This document shows, piece by piece, positions 19,676-31,109 of a stretch of 33,973 nucleotides of DNA. Numbering within the stretch: the first letter of the stretch is position 1; the number at the start of each line of letters is the position of its first letter. The notes beneath the pieces were generated by a model. That model was given only the letters and a program-made list of their open reading frames with translations. It did not search any database and was not told the origin of the DNA. The translations under genes were made by a program, and so were the position numbers. The stretch is from Phellopilus nigrolimitatus (taxonomy: Eukaryota > Basidiomycota > Agaricomycetes > Hymenochaetales > Hymenochaetaceae). Location: the NCBI GenBank assembly GCA_021029095.1, contig JAJOHG010000277.1, positions 1-33,973 on the forward strand, written 5' to 3'.

Positions 19676-21804
19676 ATATCCGCCACTGCCTTTTGAATTC
19701 TTTTGTGTTGACTCGGTCGCGCTCCCAAAACGGGAGGTCTTTAAGAATCGTCGGCTATTCGACCACCGTGGTTCGCTAAGCTCCGTTACATGACCTACAT
19801 CGGTGGACAGCTTATTTTTTCCTTCTGCTAAAGACAAGCAACAGACAGATCTACATAACCCTTAGAGCGTCTATGACTTTATTTTATTCCGGAATCACAC
19901 CAAACAAGCTACTTATCGCATCTGAACTCGGTTCGGAATGAATTGTCTAAAACCGAGTCTGAACTGTTCAATAAGTAAGTCACTTACAGCAATTGTTAAC
20001 TGTGTAAGTTGAATTAGGTCTGTGCGATAGCAATTTTCAAACACAAAATGGTAAGTTTAATACGCGAGTAAAAAGTATTTGCTATCATAACGCGTACTCC
20101 CACAAGTCCCCTTGCAGACTGAGTCTCCACGGGCTCACTACTTGTGGTCGGTACTTCCTGGATGCAGTGGAAGTCTTAGCATGAGTTGAAGCGACGCTGA
20201 TAGCGTTCGCTCTCAAGGTCGCATCTGTAAAAATTATCGCGTCCATTGGCTCCGACGTAGACACTTCAGAAGAAGCCAGACAATGGATGAAAACGTCCAG
20301 AAGTAATCCTCTATGAACTGAAAGGCGCGACGGCGGAAAGAATAAGCTCTTGCGGATTTCGGATCACCTAGCCAAGTCTTCGCGATACCCGCGAATTGGG
20401 AACAAGACGAGCCGAAATCTACAGTGGCAGATGTCCATGCCCGTAGAGACCCGGACGTCTTCAGTAATGCTCGGTTGGACTATGACGTTGGCAGTCACAC
20501 TTGAATGATTTCCCTCCGTCTTTAAAGATGTAGAAGCCCAGATCTGAAGCGCCATACTAGGGTATGTAGTTGTCGACTCTGTCAGACATGATCTGCGCGT
20601 CGTCCGGCAGCGTCGGGACAGAAATGAAGGAGATACTAGTGTGTTGCGAGATCAAAGCGCCACTTCCGTCGTTCTCCCGGACAAGTGTCTTTATTTGCAG
20701 ATAATGCTGACCTTTCCTCCAGTGATGTTAACTGCTGCATCGGAGTATTACACCGTTACGAGCACATGCGAGTCTTGAGAAAGGCGTCTATATTAGTTTA
20801 GTAAAAATGGCGGACTGTTTTCTCGAAAGTTTATCACTTTCGCCGATGCCAACGATGTCTGTAAATCGTTGCCAACATAGTCCAAGACAAAATCGGCAGA
20901 CCACAACCGGTTGGCAAAATAAGTCGCTGGAGACTCGATCAAGCTTAGGCTGTTGTGCGCGAAATCCTGAACGTTGAGCTGCACTCGGTTCATTGGAATA
21001 TCATAGAAAACACTCACCCTGGAGATTGAACATAGATGAGATTCGACAGCAGTATATGTATAGCTGTTTCCTCAATCCTACGATGCGAGTGGTACTTATT
21101 CCGCCTGAGCAGATCATGTTCTCCGGGTCCCCGTAAACTGTTGAACCCGCTCCGTCAGCCGTTGGTTGCTGTCGAAGGGACGTGGAAAGGGAATCCGTCA
21201 TCCAGCCGATTGAAGAATACTGAGCGCTGTCATGTCGTATCTTGAATCCCATCCGAACCAGGGCGCAAGTGAGCCGTCAAGCATTCATATCCCATTTATC
21301 AATGTCCGAGTATGCAAGCCACGACCAGTTTGGTGACCAAGTTTTGTCGCACTGTTGCTGCTGCGGTAAGTCTGGCCGTCTGGCCACCACGGGTTGAGTA
21401 TCGTGGGCGACATCAGCAGCTAGTCGAAGTATAGACCACTGCCAGAGACCGGCGTGGGCGGTACCGTGGGCCTTGTATATTAACAGCTTTTCTGCCACCC
21501 TTCCATGCTTCGTCGGGACCGAAAAGAAGCAGAGAACATACGTAGGCAAAGCAAGATCGACGACGTGCAAAAAGTTTAAACATGGTACTCTATAAAGAAG
21601 CTGGCTTGCCAAATGCGGACGAAAAGTGAGCCAGCCGTCACTGGAATACATATATAGAAACGGTAGTTAGCGACGAGCCTATAAAGTAGCTTGTATCGAC
21701 ATTCGGCGAAAAATGATAGGAGCAGTGTTTAAATTTATTTTCGCCAAACTATTTTATCAAACACCCCAGGTATTGCATTGAAATAATACCGCCATCGACT
21801 GTCA
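19676..21804. other. 2.1-kb interval between the HisRS and AspRS genes
   Basis: Holds the HisRS promoter and 5' UTR and the AspRS 3' flank. About 19850-20350 is relatively AT-rich with no open frame worth reporting. The part from 20364 to 21651 contains coding-like fragments, listed separately. Confidence 0.5.
20364..21651 (-). pseudogene. scattered coding-like fragments, family unknown (relic or mis-assembled gene)
   Basis: On the minus strand several stretches have protein-like composition but do not join into one frame. They are: 21651-21277, ending in CDKTWSPNWSWLAYSDIDKW; 21252-21001, with KIRHDSAQYSSIGWMTDSLS and STVYGDPENMICSGG; 21017-20793, with QDFAHNSLSLIESPATYFAN and LWSADFVLDYVGNDLQTSL; a stretch around 20700-20565, with YLQIKTLVRENDGSGALIS then FISVPTLPDDAQIMSD; and 20555-20364, with ALQIWASTSLKTEGNHSSV. 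A GTGAGT donor near 21015 may link two of them. The late fragments look like beta-rich segments of a secreted protein or glycosidase, but I cannot name a family. Either a decayed gene or a real gene broken by indels of the kind seen elsewhere in this window. Confidence 0.35.
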
Positions 21805-23815
21805 TCACGGCTCAAGGCGCTTGGGATCTCTCGGAAACAGGGTAGCTCTCCGGATGTTGTTGAGTTTCAGATACAACATAAGCACTCGCTCGAGACCAAT
21901 GCCTCCTCCACCGTGCGGAGGGCATCCGAGACGGAATCCATCCATATAGCCCTTCATCGACTCAGGATCGATGCCTTTATCCTTCATTTGCTGCGCAAGC
22001 AGCTGCGGCTCGTGAACACGTTGCGCTCCGGAAAGAATCTCCTCGCCACGCATGAAGAAGTCGTAAGAGTTGGACAATTTCTGAGCATAATAACGTTTAG
22101 TTTTATTTCCCTTAGAGGAGAGGGTGAGGTTATATGCAGGGACTCACAGGGTCACTCGGGTCGGGCATGGTGTAGAACGGTCGTAGAGCCATCGGAAACT
22201 TGTCTACAATGAAATAGTCGGTGTCATACTTCTTCTTGACGACCCTTCCCAGGCGTTTCTCATTCTCCGTGCTGAAACAAAATGAAAATCGTTGAATGCT
22301 TCTAGAAGGCGACACTTACTTTATATCATCGAGAACCGAGCGGTCAACGCCATCCTCAACCAGCAGGTCAACAGCTTGCGCAAACGTAAGTTTGAGCGTT
22401 CCCTCGGGCCCCTCCCTCCATTTGAACTCCTCCGCAGGAAATTGCCGTCCGACAGTGTCAATCTCCTTCTGGCATTTCTCCTTCAAATTCCTAAAAATGG
22501 AGAGGAAGAGTTGGTCAAGCAGCTCCATAGCCTCGTGGTAGTGTTCCTCGATTGTCATCTCAAGATCCAGACCGATGAACTCGGTAAGATGACGGTGCGT
22601 GTTCGAGTCCTCGGCACGGAAGACGGGTCCGATTTCGTATACACGCTCAAAGTCGGACGCGATCGCCATCTGCTTTGCAAGCTGAGGAGACTGCGCAAGG
22701 AAGGCACTGCCTGGGATATATTCAGTCGAGAAGATGAGTTATAAATGAAAGTGTATACCTTTGAAGTAGCTGACTTTAAAGACGGAGGCACCAGACTCGG
22801 TTGCAGCACCCTGGAGTTTCGGCGTATGGATTTCGGTAAACCCTGTTGATGTAAGGAATTCTCGGAAGAAATCAGTGATGGATGCTTGGAGTTTAAAGAC
22901 AGCCTGATTTGTAGTAGTCTACACATAAAATAAAACTTGTTGGTAATGGCGGTAAACCTTTTGGAAGTGCTCACTCGAAGGTCCAGAACGCGGTTGTTGA
23001 GCCTGGTTTCCAAAAGCACGTTGTTGAGTTGCTTCTCGGTGTTCTCGCTTTCAGCCCGAGATGCGTCGTCCAACGTGAAGGGAAGTCGGACTTCAGGAGA
23101 ATTGATAAGGTGTATCTTCAGTGGTGAAAATAAAGTCTTAGTCTTAGTAAAAACTGATAAGAAATATGAATTACCTGGTTGATATGGACTTCAACATCTT
23201 TCACCGTCGTGCTCTTGATTTCCTCCTTCGGTTTCTCGACGATACCTTCGACAAGGACAATACTTTCGTCGGGGAGACCGGCAGTCCACTTCACCATCGG
23301 ACGTGAGATCTTCCCATCTTCAGCAACGAGGAGTCCCTGCACGGTATCAATTTTCTGTCGGAGATGGAGGAACACCATTTTGTTGCCCTGAGCGCGAGAT
23401 GTTTGTATACGCGCACGAAGGAGGACGTTTTGCCCAAGCTTCTTTGACAACGAAGTAATGGTGTCCCTCGTACGGTTCGGGCGTTCTTGCGACTGATTCA
23501 ACGGGAGCTTTCCATAATATTGCTTCGCGAAATCCTGCACGGGCTCAGTAACCGCGCAGGGAGAGACTATATGCGCATGCTCACAGCCGCATCTTCCTCT
23601 CCAGCTTTTGCTTTTGCGGCCTCTGCCTCTTTTGCGGAGCGCTCAGCAGCTTTGCGTGCTTTCTCCTCTTCCTTTGCTCGTTTCTTCAGTTCGTTCTTGG
23701 ATGGTCCTTTCGGAGTTTCTTGGGCGCTGCTAGAAAAACATTGAGATCGATCATAGCGCGCGAATGATTTGAAGACAGCGTACGGTTCAGTCGTATCTTT
23801 CGTGCCTTCAGACAT
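21805..23815 (-). CDS. DPS1: aspartyl-tRNA synthetase, cytosolic
   Basis: Class IIb synthetase charging tRNA-Asp in the cytosol. Eight exons: 23815-23784, 23729-23585, 23534-23175, 23115-22975, 22918-22759, 22710-22320, 22271-22148, 22080-21805; 1629 nt, 542 aa; introns 48-67 nt. Parts in order: lysine-rich N-terminal extension ([16 protein letters not shown]) of the kind that binds tRNA in fungal and animal AspRS; OB-fold anticodon domain (about 70-185: [32 protein letters not shown]); catalytic core with [31 protein letters not shown], motif 2 [16 protein letters not shown], and motif 3 [14 protein letters not shown] near the end. The terminal [15 protein letters not shown] is as in the family. 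No presequence, so the cytosolic form. Intron 1 (54 nt) has a TAGCAG double acceptor and no in-frame stop. Head to head with the aspartate aminotransferase gene. Confidence 0.95.
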
Positions 23816-24247
23816 GATCGTTCGATATGAGGGAAGGTGTACGAGAAAATGTATGTATGTTTGTCTTTATACAGCGTCGAAGAGAGTGGAGTCTGGTTGA
23901 CTCGTCAGATCGCTCGTCATCTGATTTAAGCATTCCTGGTACACTTCGGACGCATCTGTACGCTTTTCGCACACTGACTTCTACACTTCTTTTACAACTT
24001 ATTGTACAGTTTTTTGTCCATTTTATCATACACATTTTTGTTTAATGCGCCAACCGACGATGCGACACGTGCTCCCTCGTCTGTGGGTTTCGCTTTAAGG
24101 CCTCGGCCATGAGAGTCCCGGACCGCTCTATTGCCGTGTCAACAAGCGATCTCGTCGGCTCGTCGACTCGGTATCCCCACTCAGCCTTTTCCTCCTCCCA
24201 AAAACTTGCGCGCCAATATTGGAGTGGTCCTCCTTAATTTTTTCTCG
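23816..24247. promoter_or_regulatory. divergent intergenic region AspRS / aspartate aminotransferase
   Basis: 432 bp between head-to-head start codons. The palindrome CCAATATTGG at 24213-24222 places a CCAAT box on both strands about 26 bp before the aminotransferase ATG. CCAAT is bound by the HAP/CBC complex in fungi, which controls many mitochondrial genes; whether this copy works, so close to the ATG, is inference. Confidence 0.4.
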
Positions 24248-25808
24248 ATGCTCTCTGCTGCTGTCCGGATTCCGCGCTCGCGCCTGGCGCTTCGCGCGTT
24301 GTCAACATGGTCTGCAGTGCCGGCTGGCCCGCCTGATCCCATCCTTGGTGAGCTTGAAAAATGTACTTCTTCAAAGACAGGACTCTGATGCATGAATCAC
24401 TCGCAACCAGGTGTCACTGAAGCGTTCAAAGCGGACAAGGACTCCCGAAAAATTAACTTGGGTGTTGGAGCGTACCGTGACGAGAACGGCAAGCCCTACG
24501 TTTTGCCCAGTGTCCAGAAGGTGAAGTACTGCCGTTTCTCTAACTGCGCACTTATCTTAACACCCTTTCATTCCGCACTCTACAGGCTGAGGAGATACTG
24601 ACTTTGTCCAAGCTCGACAAGGAATACTTGCCAATCACTGGCCTCCCGGAGTTCACCAAGAACGCGGCGAAATTAGCGTACAGCGCACAGAGCAAGCCCC
24701 TCGTTGAGAACTCGGTGCGTATACCAGAACCGTCTCATGGCTACAAATTTTGCCGACAAGAGGGCTATATAGGTTGCGGTCACTCAATCAATTTCAGGAA
24801 CAGGTGCGCTCCGCATCGGCGGTGCATTCCTGGGAAAGTTCTATCCGCACGCGAAGGTCATCTACTTGCCAGTGCCGTCATGGGGTAACCACACGCCTAT
24901 TTTCCGCGATTCTGGGCTGGAAGTCAGAGGTTACCGCTACTTCGACAAGAAGACCGTCGGTCTCGACTTCGCGGGTTTGAAGGAAGACCTTCAGGTGAGT
25001 TCTTCGCAAATAGAAGTTCCGGCTATTTCTCAATGCACTCTGCAGAATGCTCCCGAGCAAAGCATTGTCCTCCTTCATGCTTGCGCACACAACCCGACCG
25101 GCGTTGATCCTACCCAGGAACAGTGGAAAGACATATCTAACATCGTCAAGGAGAAGAAGCTCTTCCCGTTCTTTGATATGGCCTACCAGGGCTTTGCCTC
25201 CGGCTCAACCTCGCGCGACGCGTTCGCCGTAAGGCATTTCGTTTCGGAGGGTCACCAGATTGCCCTCGCACAGTCCTTTGCGAAAAACATGGGTCTGTAC
25301 GGTGAGCGCGTTGGTGCATTTTCCCTGACGACTGCGGACCCCGAGGAGAAGGCGCGTGTGGATAGTCAGCTGAAGATCGTTATTCGACCGATGTACTCGA
25401 ACCCGCCCGTACACGGTGCGCGTGTTGCGAACACCATTCTCAGCTCGCCGGAGCTGTATGCACAATGGGAGAGTGAGGTGGAGGGCATGGCCGTCAGGAT
25501 TATCAGCATGCGCGATAAGCTTTACGACACCTTGGTTGGTCTGAAGACTCCGGGCGAATGGGGACACATCAAGTCTCAAATCGGCATGTTCAGGTATGTG
25601 GCTGGTATAATTGAGCATAAGGAGTGGTTGTTAACATAGCAATCTCTACAGTTTCACAGGATTGACTCAACCTCAGACCAAGGCTCTCGCTGAGAAGGCG
25701 CACATCTACATGACTGCAGATGGTCGCATCTCGATGGCTGGCCTGAACAGCAACAACATCGAGTATTTTGCTGAGTCCGTGTCAAAGGCTGTCAAAGGTT
25801 CTATTTAG
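24248..25808 (+). CDS. aspartate aminotransferase, mitochondrial
   Basis: PLP enzyme interconverting aspartate + 2-oxoglutarate and oxaloacetate + glutamate; part of the malate-aspartate shuttle. Six exons: 24248-24347, 24411-24520, 24586-24714, 24773-24994, 25046-25593, 25652-25808; 1266 nt, 421 aa; introns 51-65 nt. The N-terminus [19 protein letters not shown] is an Arg/Ser/Ala-rich mitochondrial presequence. Then come [66 protein letters not shown] and [13 protein letters not shown] (Asn203). Next are [11 protein letters not shown] (Asp231, Tyr234) and [16 protein letters not shown] with the PLP lysine (Lys267) and phosphate-binding Arg275. The substrate-binding arginine is in [10 protein letters not shown]. 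All catalytic residues are present. Cleavage of the presequence is inferred. Confidence 0.96.
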
Positions 25809-26118
25809 ATTGGCAATTGGTCGCTTTCATAGACCTACAGTACACCTATGTAACACCTACATGTAGTTGTCGATCGCAGTGTTGTTAGCGGATATCTAAA
25901 GCGAACAATCCCGGTCTTTTAAGAACTTTACTACGCGAATTTGAACTCGGAACCAGCTTTTAACTTTTAGACGCGGGTCGATCTTTTCGGCGCTTGCCGC
26001 TTTTCAGCCACAGCCGATAACACACAGTCGGTTCCTTCCTCTCTCCAACTTCAATCATCCCTTCATTTTCCCCACTCAATCCTCACGTCTATTTGAAAAA
26101 GCTAAATACCAAGTGACA
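25809..26118. other. intergenic region between aminotransferase and serine-rich gene
   Basis: 310 bp. Holds the 3' flank of the aminotransferase and the promoter of the next gene. Pyrimidine-rich tracts at 26030-26095 precede the ATG, as often seen upstream of fungal start sites. No gene. Confidence 0.6.
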
Positions 26119-27203
26119 ATGCCAGCCCAAGAATTTCCAACGACTCTTCGGGCCTACGACCCAGATGCCACCCAACATATTTCGGAGGCTCAGTCCGATG
26201 TAAATCGTTCCCCGGGATCCTCCCAGCTTGCTTTTTCGTCACTTTCTATCACTGATAAAAGTGTCGCGTATGCGACTCCGCAGTCAAGGCGCCGAACGCG
26301 CTCAGCGGCGAGGGTAAGAGGCATTCCCTACCTACTAAGATAAACCCCGGGTTTGACTCCTGACCACCTACATATCAGGACTCTTCGCGCAACATTTCCA
26401 TGAGTTCGCAGGGATCATTAATTCCTGGTTCATCCAGCGCTTCTGCCTTTCAAGCTGTCAATGATTCTGGGACGAAAGTGAATACTGTGACAGGAACACC
26501 CCACATCGATCACGTACTTTCATTTCACCGAAAGATATCGCCGGCCACATTCTACCCTGACATATTCTCGCCGCTCGCCCTTGATGCCAATATATCAAGC
26601 TCACATGGAAGCGGACACTCGTACTTCCAGGACTGGCAGTTATTCGCTTCGGGTTCGGGGGACGGAACGAATGACAATATTCCCCCAGTTTCATCCGACG
26701 TATCCGAGCTCTGCGATAGCGATGACTCTTCTGTTGAAGGCGATCACGAGATATTTCTTTGCACCAAACCTTATGCGAGCACACGCACGAAGAACTCAGG
26801 GCCATGCCTGCTCGCCGAGAGTGTCTCCTGGCCCGTAGTCAAGACTCGTAGAGCATACCAACCACGCCTTCGACGCTCCAAGTCATTACCAGCGATACCA
26901 ATCGCCCATACAGACAGCGAACGAATAACTATCCTTTCCGAGATTGCTGGTTTTCGAAAATTGTCCGGAAGCGTCGCGCACCATGCGAATGGCTATTATG
27001 CAAACAATATTTCACTCGAAACGATGCCCTTTTCTCAAATTTCCGGTGATTTTGAAGCCAGTACTTCATCCCTATTCGCATACGAGGTAATTACGGGCAT
27101 TGGTAGATCAGCGCAGAATGGTGGACTCCTTACGACTAGACGAAAGCTGGTCATCAAACCGTTCAGGCAATTGCAAAAAGTTGTCAACCGAATACTCGCC
27201 TAG
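26119..27203 (+). CDS. serine-rich protein of unknown function
   Basis: Two exons (26119-26313 and 26379-27203) joined over a 65-nt GT-AG intron, 1020 nt, 339 aa. The start is ATG 26119 (MPAQEFPTTLRAYDPD); in-frame codons just upstream open only with GTG. The protein is serine- and threonine-rich and probably largely disordered. Visible landmarks: basic SRRRTRSAARDSSRN across the intron; a patch ISPATFYPDIFSPLALD; acidic VSELCDSDDSSVEGDHEIFL; basic TRRAYQPRLRRSKSLPAIPI, a short linear motif also common in other fungal regulatory proteins; and a basic C-terminus (RRKLVIKPFRQLQKVVNRIL) that could be an amphipathic helix. No enzyme domain, signal peptide or membrane segment. Acidic-serine and RRSKS patches suggest phospho-regulation (inference). 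I do not recognise a family. Confidence 0.78.
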
Positions 27204-29786
27204 TATCTTCCTCGTTCTTTTCTACGACCCCTTTTTATGTTGGTAGGTTATTTCTGCTTATCAGAGGCCAATGCACGTCTTGACAGTCTTTCAAGCAAAA
27301 CGAATTCACCCAAAAATGTACAGAAACCGAAATCCTGCCTCCTGGACGAAGCTTTTCAACGTGACCGGATGTATAGAGATCCACTCCAATCGGCGCCTTC
27401 CCCAACAGTCTTCCTCCAGAGCATCAGGAAGTAGTTCTCATGACTCTCTAATCTTAGTTAGCAATGCAGTCAGACACTATAGATTAGGAAATAATAAATA
27501 GATGCCATGGTATTCCTCTTTCTACTCCGAGTCCATGCCGGCTGACATGAACTTACCACTACATCGTATCGGTCGAATAAGAAAATCGAAAATGCCAAAC
27601 ACAGAAGTTGTTTCGGGTACAGCCTTGTATTAAAACACGGATTAATGCAAGCCAAACGAAGTTATGTACAAGTATGTAGCTTGATTATTCAAATTCCTCC
27701 TACATAAAATCTACATATCTAGTACATAGCGATAAAAGCGGATAACAAATTGTCATCAAACAAAGTCTGGCAAAAGCGGATACATCTATTACCTTGTGCT
27801 TTGACAGAAAGAAAAATCCAGAGAGAAAATAAGGACGTACTTTAGTAAAGGGAGGGGTCGCAAAGGTTATGAGAGCACTCAGGAGCTTTGGGGTGTGGCG
27901 ATCTGCTTATTTCCTCCGACCTGCTCGAACAGTTCTTACAGTACAAATATCCAGGCCAAGCTAAACAATGAGAGCTTACCAAAAGCCGCATTTTACGTAG
28001 TAGTAGACATATTCATCCACAAGGGGGCTTGTATCACCTGCCTTCGGAATGCGTTTCCGCTTTCATGGATTTCACTGAGTCAACCTCCAACTCCAGGTGT
28101 CGATCGTGAGGCAATGTTCAGGTATGGGAACGCCGATCATTGCATTTCAGAACCAATAGAAAAGGTTTCAAATTGCCGACACACTAAGAAACCGTTTACA
28201 ATAATGTTTTCAAGTTTAGATTCTAAATGGAAAAGAACTGAAAGTTACATTTTGCTTGAATTCTTGTAAAGAACCGGTTTCTTAGTGTCGAACCGAAGCT
28301 CGCCATCCTAAGGAAGCTCTCCTCAGGCTAGATTCAAACTACGACTGACTGACCAGTGCTGTAGCGTACTGATCTCCTTGTCTCTAATGGAAGGGGGGAT
28401 TTCCTAAAGGCCATAGATGCTATAGGTTGTGGAGTAATCCGCTCAGGTAGTCTCTGGTCACATTGCTGAGTCCTCGCGGCGATAGCCATGTCAATGGACA
28501 AATGCGGGCCCGGACGACTCAAACTCCTGGCCCCATACAGTCTAAGTAAGTTCATGCATACAGTATGAAGCTTATCGCCTTCTCTTACTTAGATTTTAAG
28601 GCTTCCCAGGGGATTTCAATCCCACTCACAGCTCGTCGAAGTCCCTTGTATATGTTCTGAAGTTCGCCATAAATAGTGTACCATCTAGCATTTGCAAAAA
28701 AACTGACGCGCACCTGGAGGGAGTCTTAGAACAGCGAACGCATCAATTTGGACCGCAACTGGTCCTGCGTACTATCGCTCTTCCAGGTAAGATCCGAGTA
28801 GGTTCGCGTCATCTTGCAGAATCCCAGCTCCAAATTCTCCAAGCGAATTCAAATTTCTCTTCTCCGTACTCGTTATCGATGGTTCAGTCGATGCAAAGGT
28901 TGGCTGCATGCGTTGCTGATTGACTTTATGTGGGGGGTTGATGGGATCTATTTCCCTACAACGGTAAGCAATATGTCCGCGACCCAAACCGTTTTCGTAA
29001 CCGTTTGCCTGTGCGAGAACTACCCACTCCTCTCTGTCCCAGCACACCATCCCCTTGATTTCAGAGCCCCGCGGCGATGAGATGCGTGTTGTGAAATATT
29101 TCGCTCTACAGTAATTAGAAATTATTACGAGAAACCTATCGCATCAATCAGCTCGCATCTTAGCCAGACGTGTGGGCAGTCCTGATTGGTTTGGGAAGTA
29201 CTCACCCCGTGTTCTATCCGCGAAAGTTCAGTCGACCTGTGGACCTGAGTAAGTTCGAAAAACGTGGCGTCCTGCCTAACTCAGAGGCGATCATCTTGTT
29301 GAAGAATCAGCAATTATTCTCCCTGGTCAAAAAATAAACCTCAGCTATGGTTTCTCTCCAATGCCAAGTCCCATCCAATAATACTTCAGCCTTCCTTTAG
29401 TGTAGCACATGGCTGAAAAAAATAACCTGCTTCTCCGATTTCCGGTCTTCGAGCTCTGTATACTGGTATCTCGAGTTTGCAGAGATGATCGTCTGGCTGC
29501 CGTTCTCGGCTCCCTCGGAATTCTCGGCGCCCGTCCCACATTGCGGAAAGATTCCCCGGACTCTGAGATGGTTTCTACGTTCGTCCGCATGTCGGCGATT
29601 TCACTCCACCATGCTTTTACGAGCACAGGGGTCTGGCACAACCTATTTTCATACGGAATGCCGGTCATCGACGTTTGCTGGCACTGAATTCAGTGCGTAT
29701 TTTCCAACCAGACTTTAGTGCAGTTAGTGTGCATTCTAACATCAATTGGAAGCAAGGGGACAGGAACGGTAGCCTTGGTATTCAGT
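27204..29786. other. gene-poor interval with a hairpin element
   Basis: 2.6 kb between two stop codons (convergent genes). Several open frames of 60-125 codons exist on both strands, but none has a recognisable motif or joins into a longer chain. The one clear structure is the inverted repeat at 28177-28290. This could be degenerate transposon DNA. Confidence 0.5.
28177..28290. mobile_element. MITE-like hairpin with imperfect inverted repeats
   Basis: The left arm 28177-28200 (CGACACACTAAGAAACCG then TTTACA) pairs with the reverse complement of the right arm 28265-28290 (CGACACTAAGAAACCGG then TTCTTTACA), with small gaps. Weaker pairing continues inward (ACAATAATGTTTTCAAG against ACAAGAATTCAAG). 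The spacer is about 64 nt and has no open frame. A short, non-coding, AT-rich stem in intergenic DNA fits a miniature inverted-repeat element or its solo remnant. I see no clear target-site duplication. A transcribed hairpin RNA is an alternative. Confidence 0.5.
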
Positions 29787-31109
29787 TTAAAGCGTAAACT
29801 TGTGCCTCCAATCTCCCCCTTTGAAATGGCCCGACAAGTCTACTTTGAAGACATCACCCGAGTTAGGGTACTGCTTCTGGCGTGAAGCATCACCGCCGAT
29901 GGCCCCACAATGCGCTGTAGTGACGTACAGCTGGTCGTTCGCAGGCCCTTTCGAGATAACAATTTATCAAACTCATGTCCTTCGAGCACTTTAGATAGAC
30001 CTACCTCCAAAACAGCAAGCCGTGATATTGAGTGCGGTAGGAAACTTTACCTCAAAGACTATGGTGCCATCTTTGGCATGCCGTACAACTTTTGACCCTC
30101 CCCAACTACAAGCTCAGTTGTTAGAGGCAAAAAAAAAAAAAAAATCGAGGCAGGTGCAGGGACCCAAACTCACCGAGCGCTCCATATGCACCCTTCGCTG
30201 TCTAAGCAAAGGCCATCAGGGAAAGTCCCGGTAGGAAGTCCGAGAGAGAGCGTATCGATAAACAGACGCTTATTTGACAATTTCCCGTTGTCATAATCGT
30301 AAGCGTAAATACGATTTACTAACGAGTCCGTAAGGTACCTGTACAATAACAGTCAAATGAAGTGTTTCGTTAGATTGATATGAGCGCTTACATCGTCTTC
30401 TCGTCATTGCTCCAGCCTAAACCATTGCAATCCTACAGGAGGTCAACGGACGGAGTTTCGAGGTCACCGAATGCTTTCAATTACCGTGAACGGTCCCTCA
30501 TCAACGAGAGTTGCCGCGCCCATGACCGGGTCGAACCGATAAAGTTGGCCCGGGATACTCGGAACCGTGGAGCGTATCGTCCCCGCGAAGAAGCGTCCTT
30601 GGCTATCACACGCGCCGTCGTTAAATCTCACATGGCCAGCGTGCTCGGAGGGCAGGGGCTTGCTGAGGTAGGTGAGCTTGCGTGTCGTAGGGTCAATCAA
30701 AGCGAAACCCTGGGCTGCCGCGCAAGCCAACTGAATGAAAATTAGCGAGTGCAGATCAACGACCCATATGAGTGACATACGCCTTGACCCCTCTGACGGA
30801 GAGCAAGACACGATACAGGCTCGTCGAATTGGTCGACAGAGAGCTCGGATGTGACAGTATTGAAATGCAAAACCTCGCAAAACCTGTGAGATGCGGATGC
30901 GTTTGCTATGGAAGCACTTATGCACACCTGTTTCTTGACGATGTCAACGAAATGTAGAGTCGCCGTCGACTGGTCGTAAAGAGGACCTGTCCGCGGTCGG
31001 CGTAAAGGTCAGGCAAAACTAAATCCTGAAAACTCGGCCAACCTTCGCCTAAAGTGCAGTTAGTCCTAATCAATGGCGCGTCGACGACGATGGTGTTAGC
31101 TTTAGCCAT
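29787..31109 (-). CDS. SMP-30/gluconolactonase (regucalcin-like) family protein
   Basis: Metal-dependent six-bladed propeller enzyme hydrolysing sugar lactones in characterised members. Eight exons: 31109-31043, 30986-30928, 30873-30781, 30730-30485, 30432-30392, 30338-30174, 30105-30005, 29947-29787; 933 nt, 310 aa; introns 50-68 nt. The four metal ligands of the family are in place: Glu22 in TLGEGPLYD, Asn110 in VRFNDGACD, Asn158 in DCNGLGWS, Asp210 in FPDGLCLD. Other family blocks: TATLHFVDIVKKQ, FDEPVSCLALRQ, GRFFAGTIRS, LVDEGPFT, IWSARWGGSK, QLYVTTAHCGAIGGDASRQ. Ligand spacing and length match regucalcin (about 300 aa). No signal peptide, so probably cytosolic. Intron 6 contains a 16-nt T run. 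Substrate cannot be told from sequence. Confidence 0.93.
30129..30144. repeat. poly(A)/poly(T) run, 16 nt, inside an intron
   Basis: Reads as T16 in the sense of the SMP-30-like gene, about 25 nt before the acceptor of intron 6, where it can serve as the polypyrimidine tract. Confidence 0.9.

Noticed and set aside
28601..28640. Possible tRNA T-arm (GGGATTTCAATCCC)
   Set aside because: No matching D-arm, anticodon arm or acceptor stem at the right distances.
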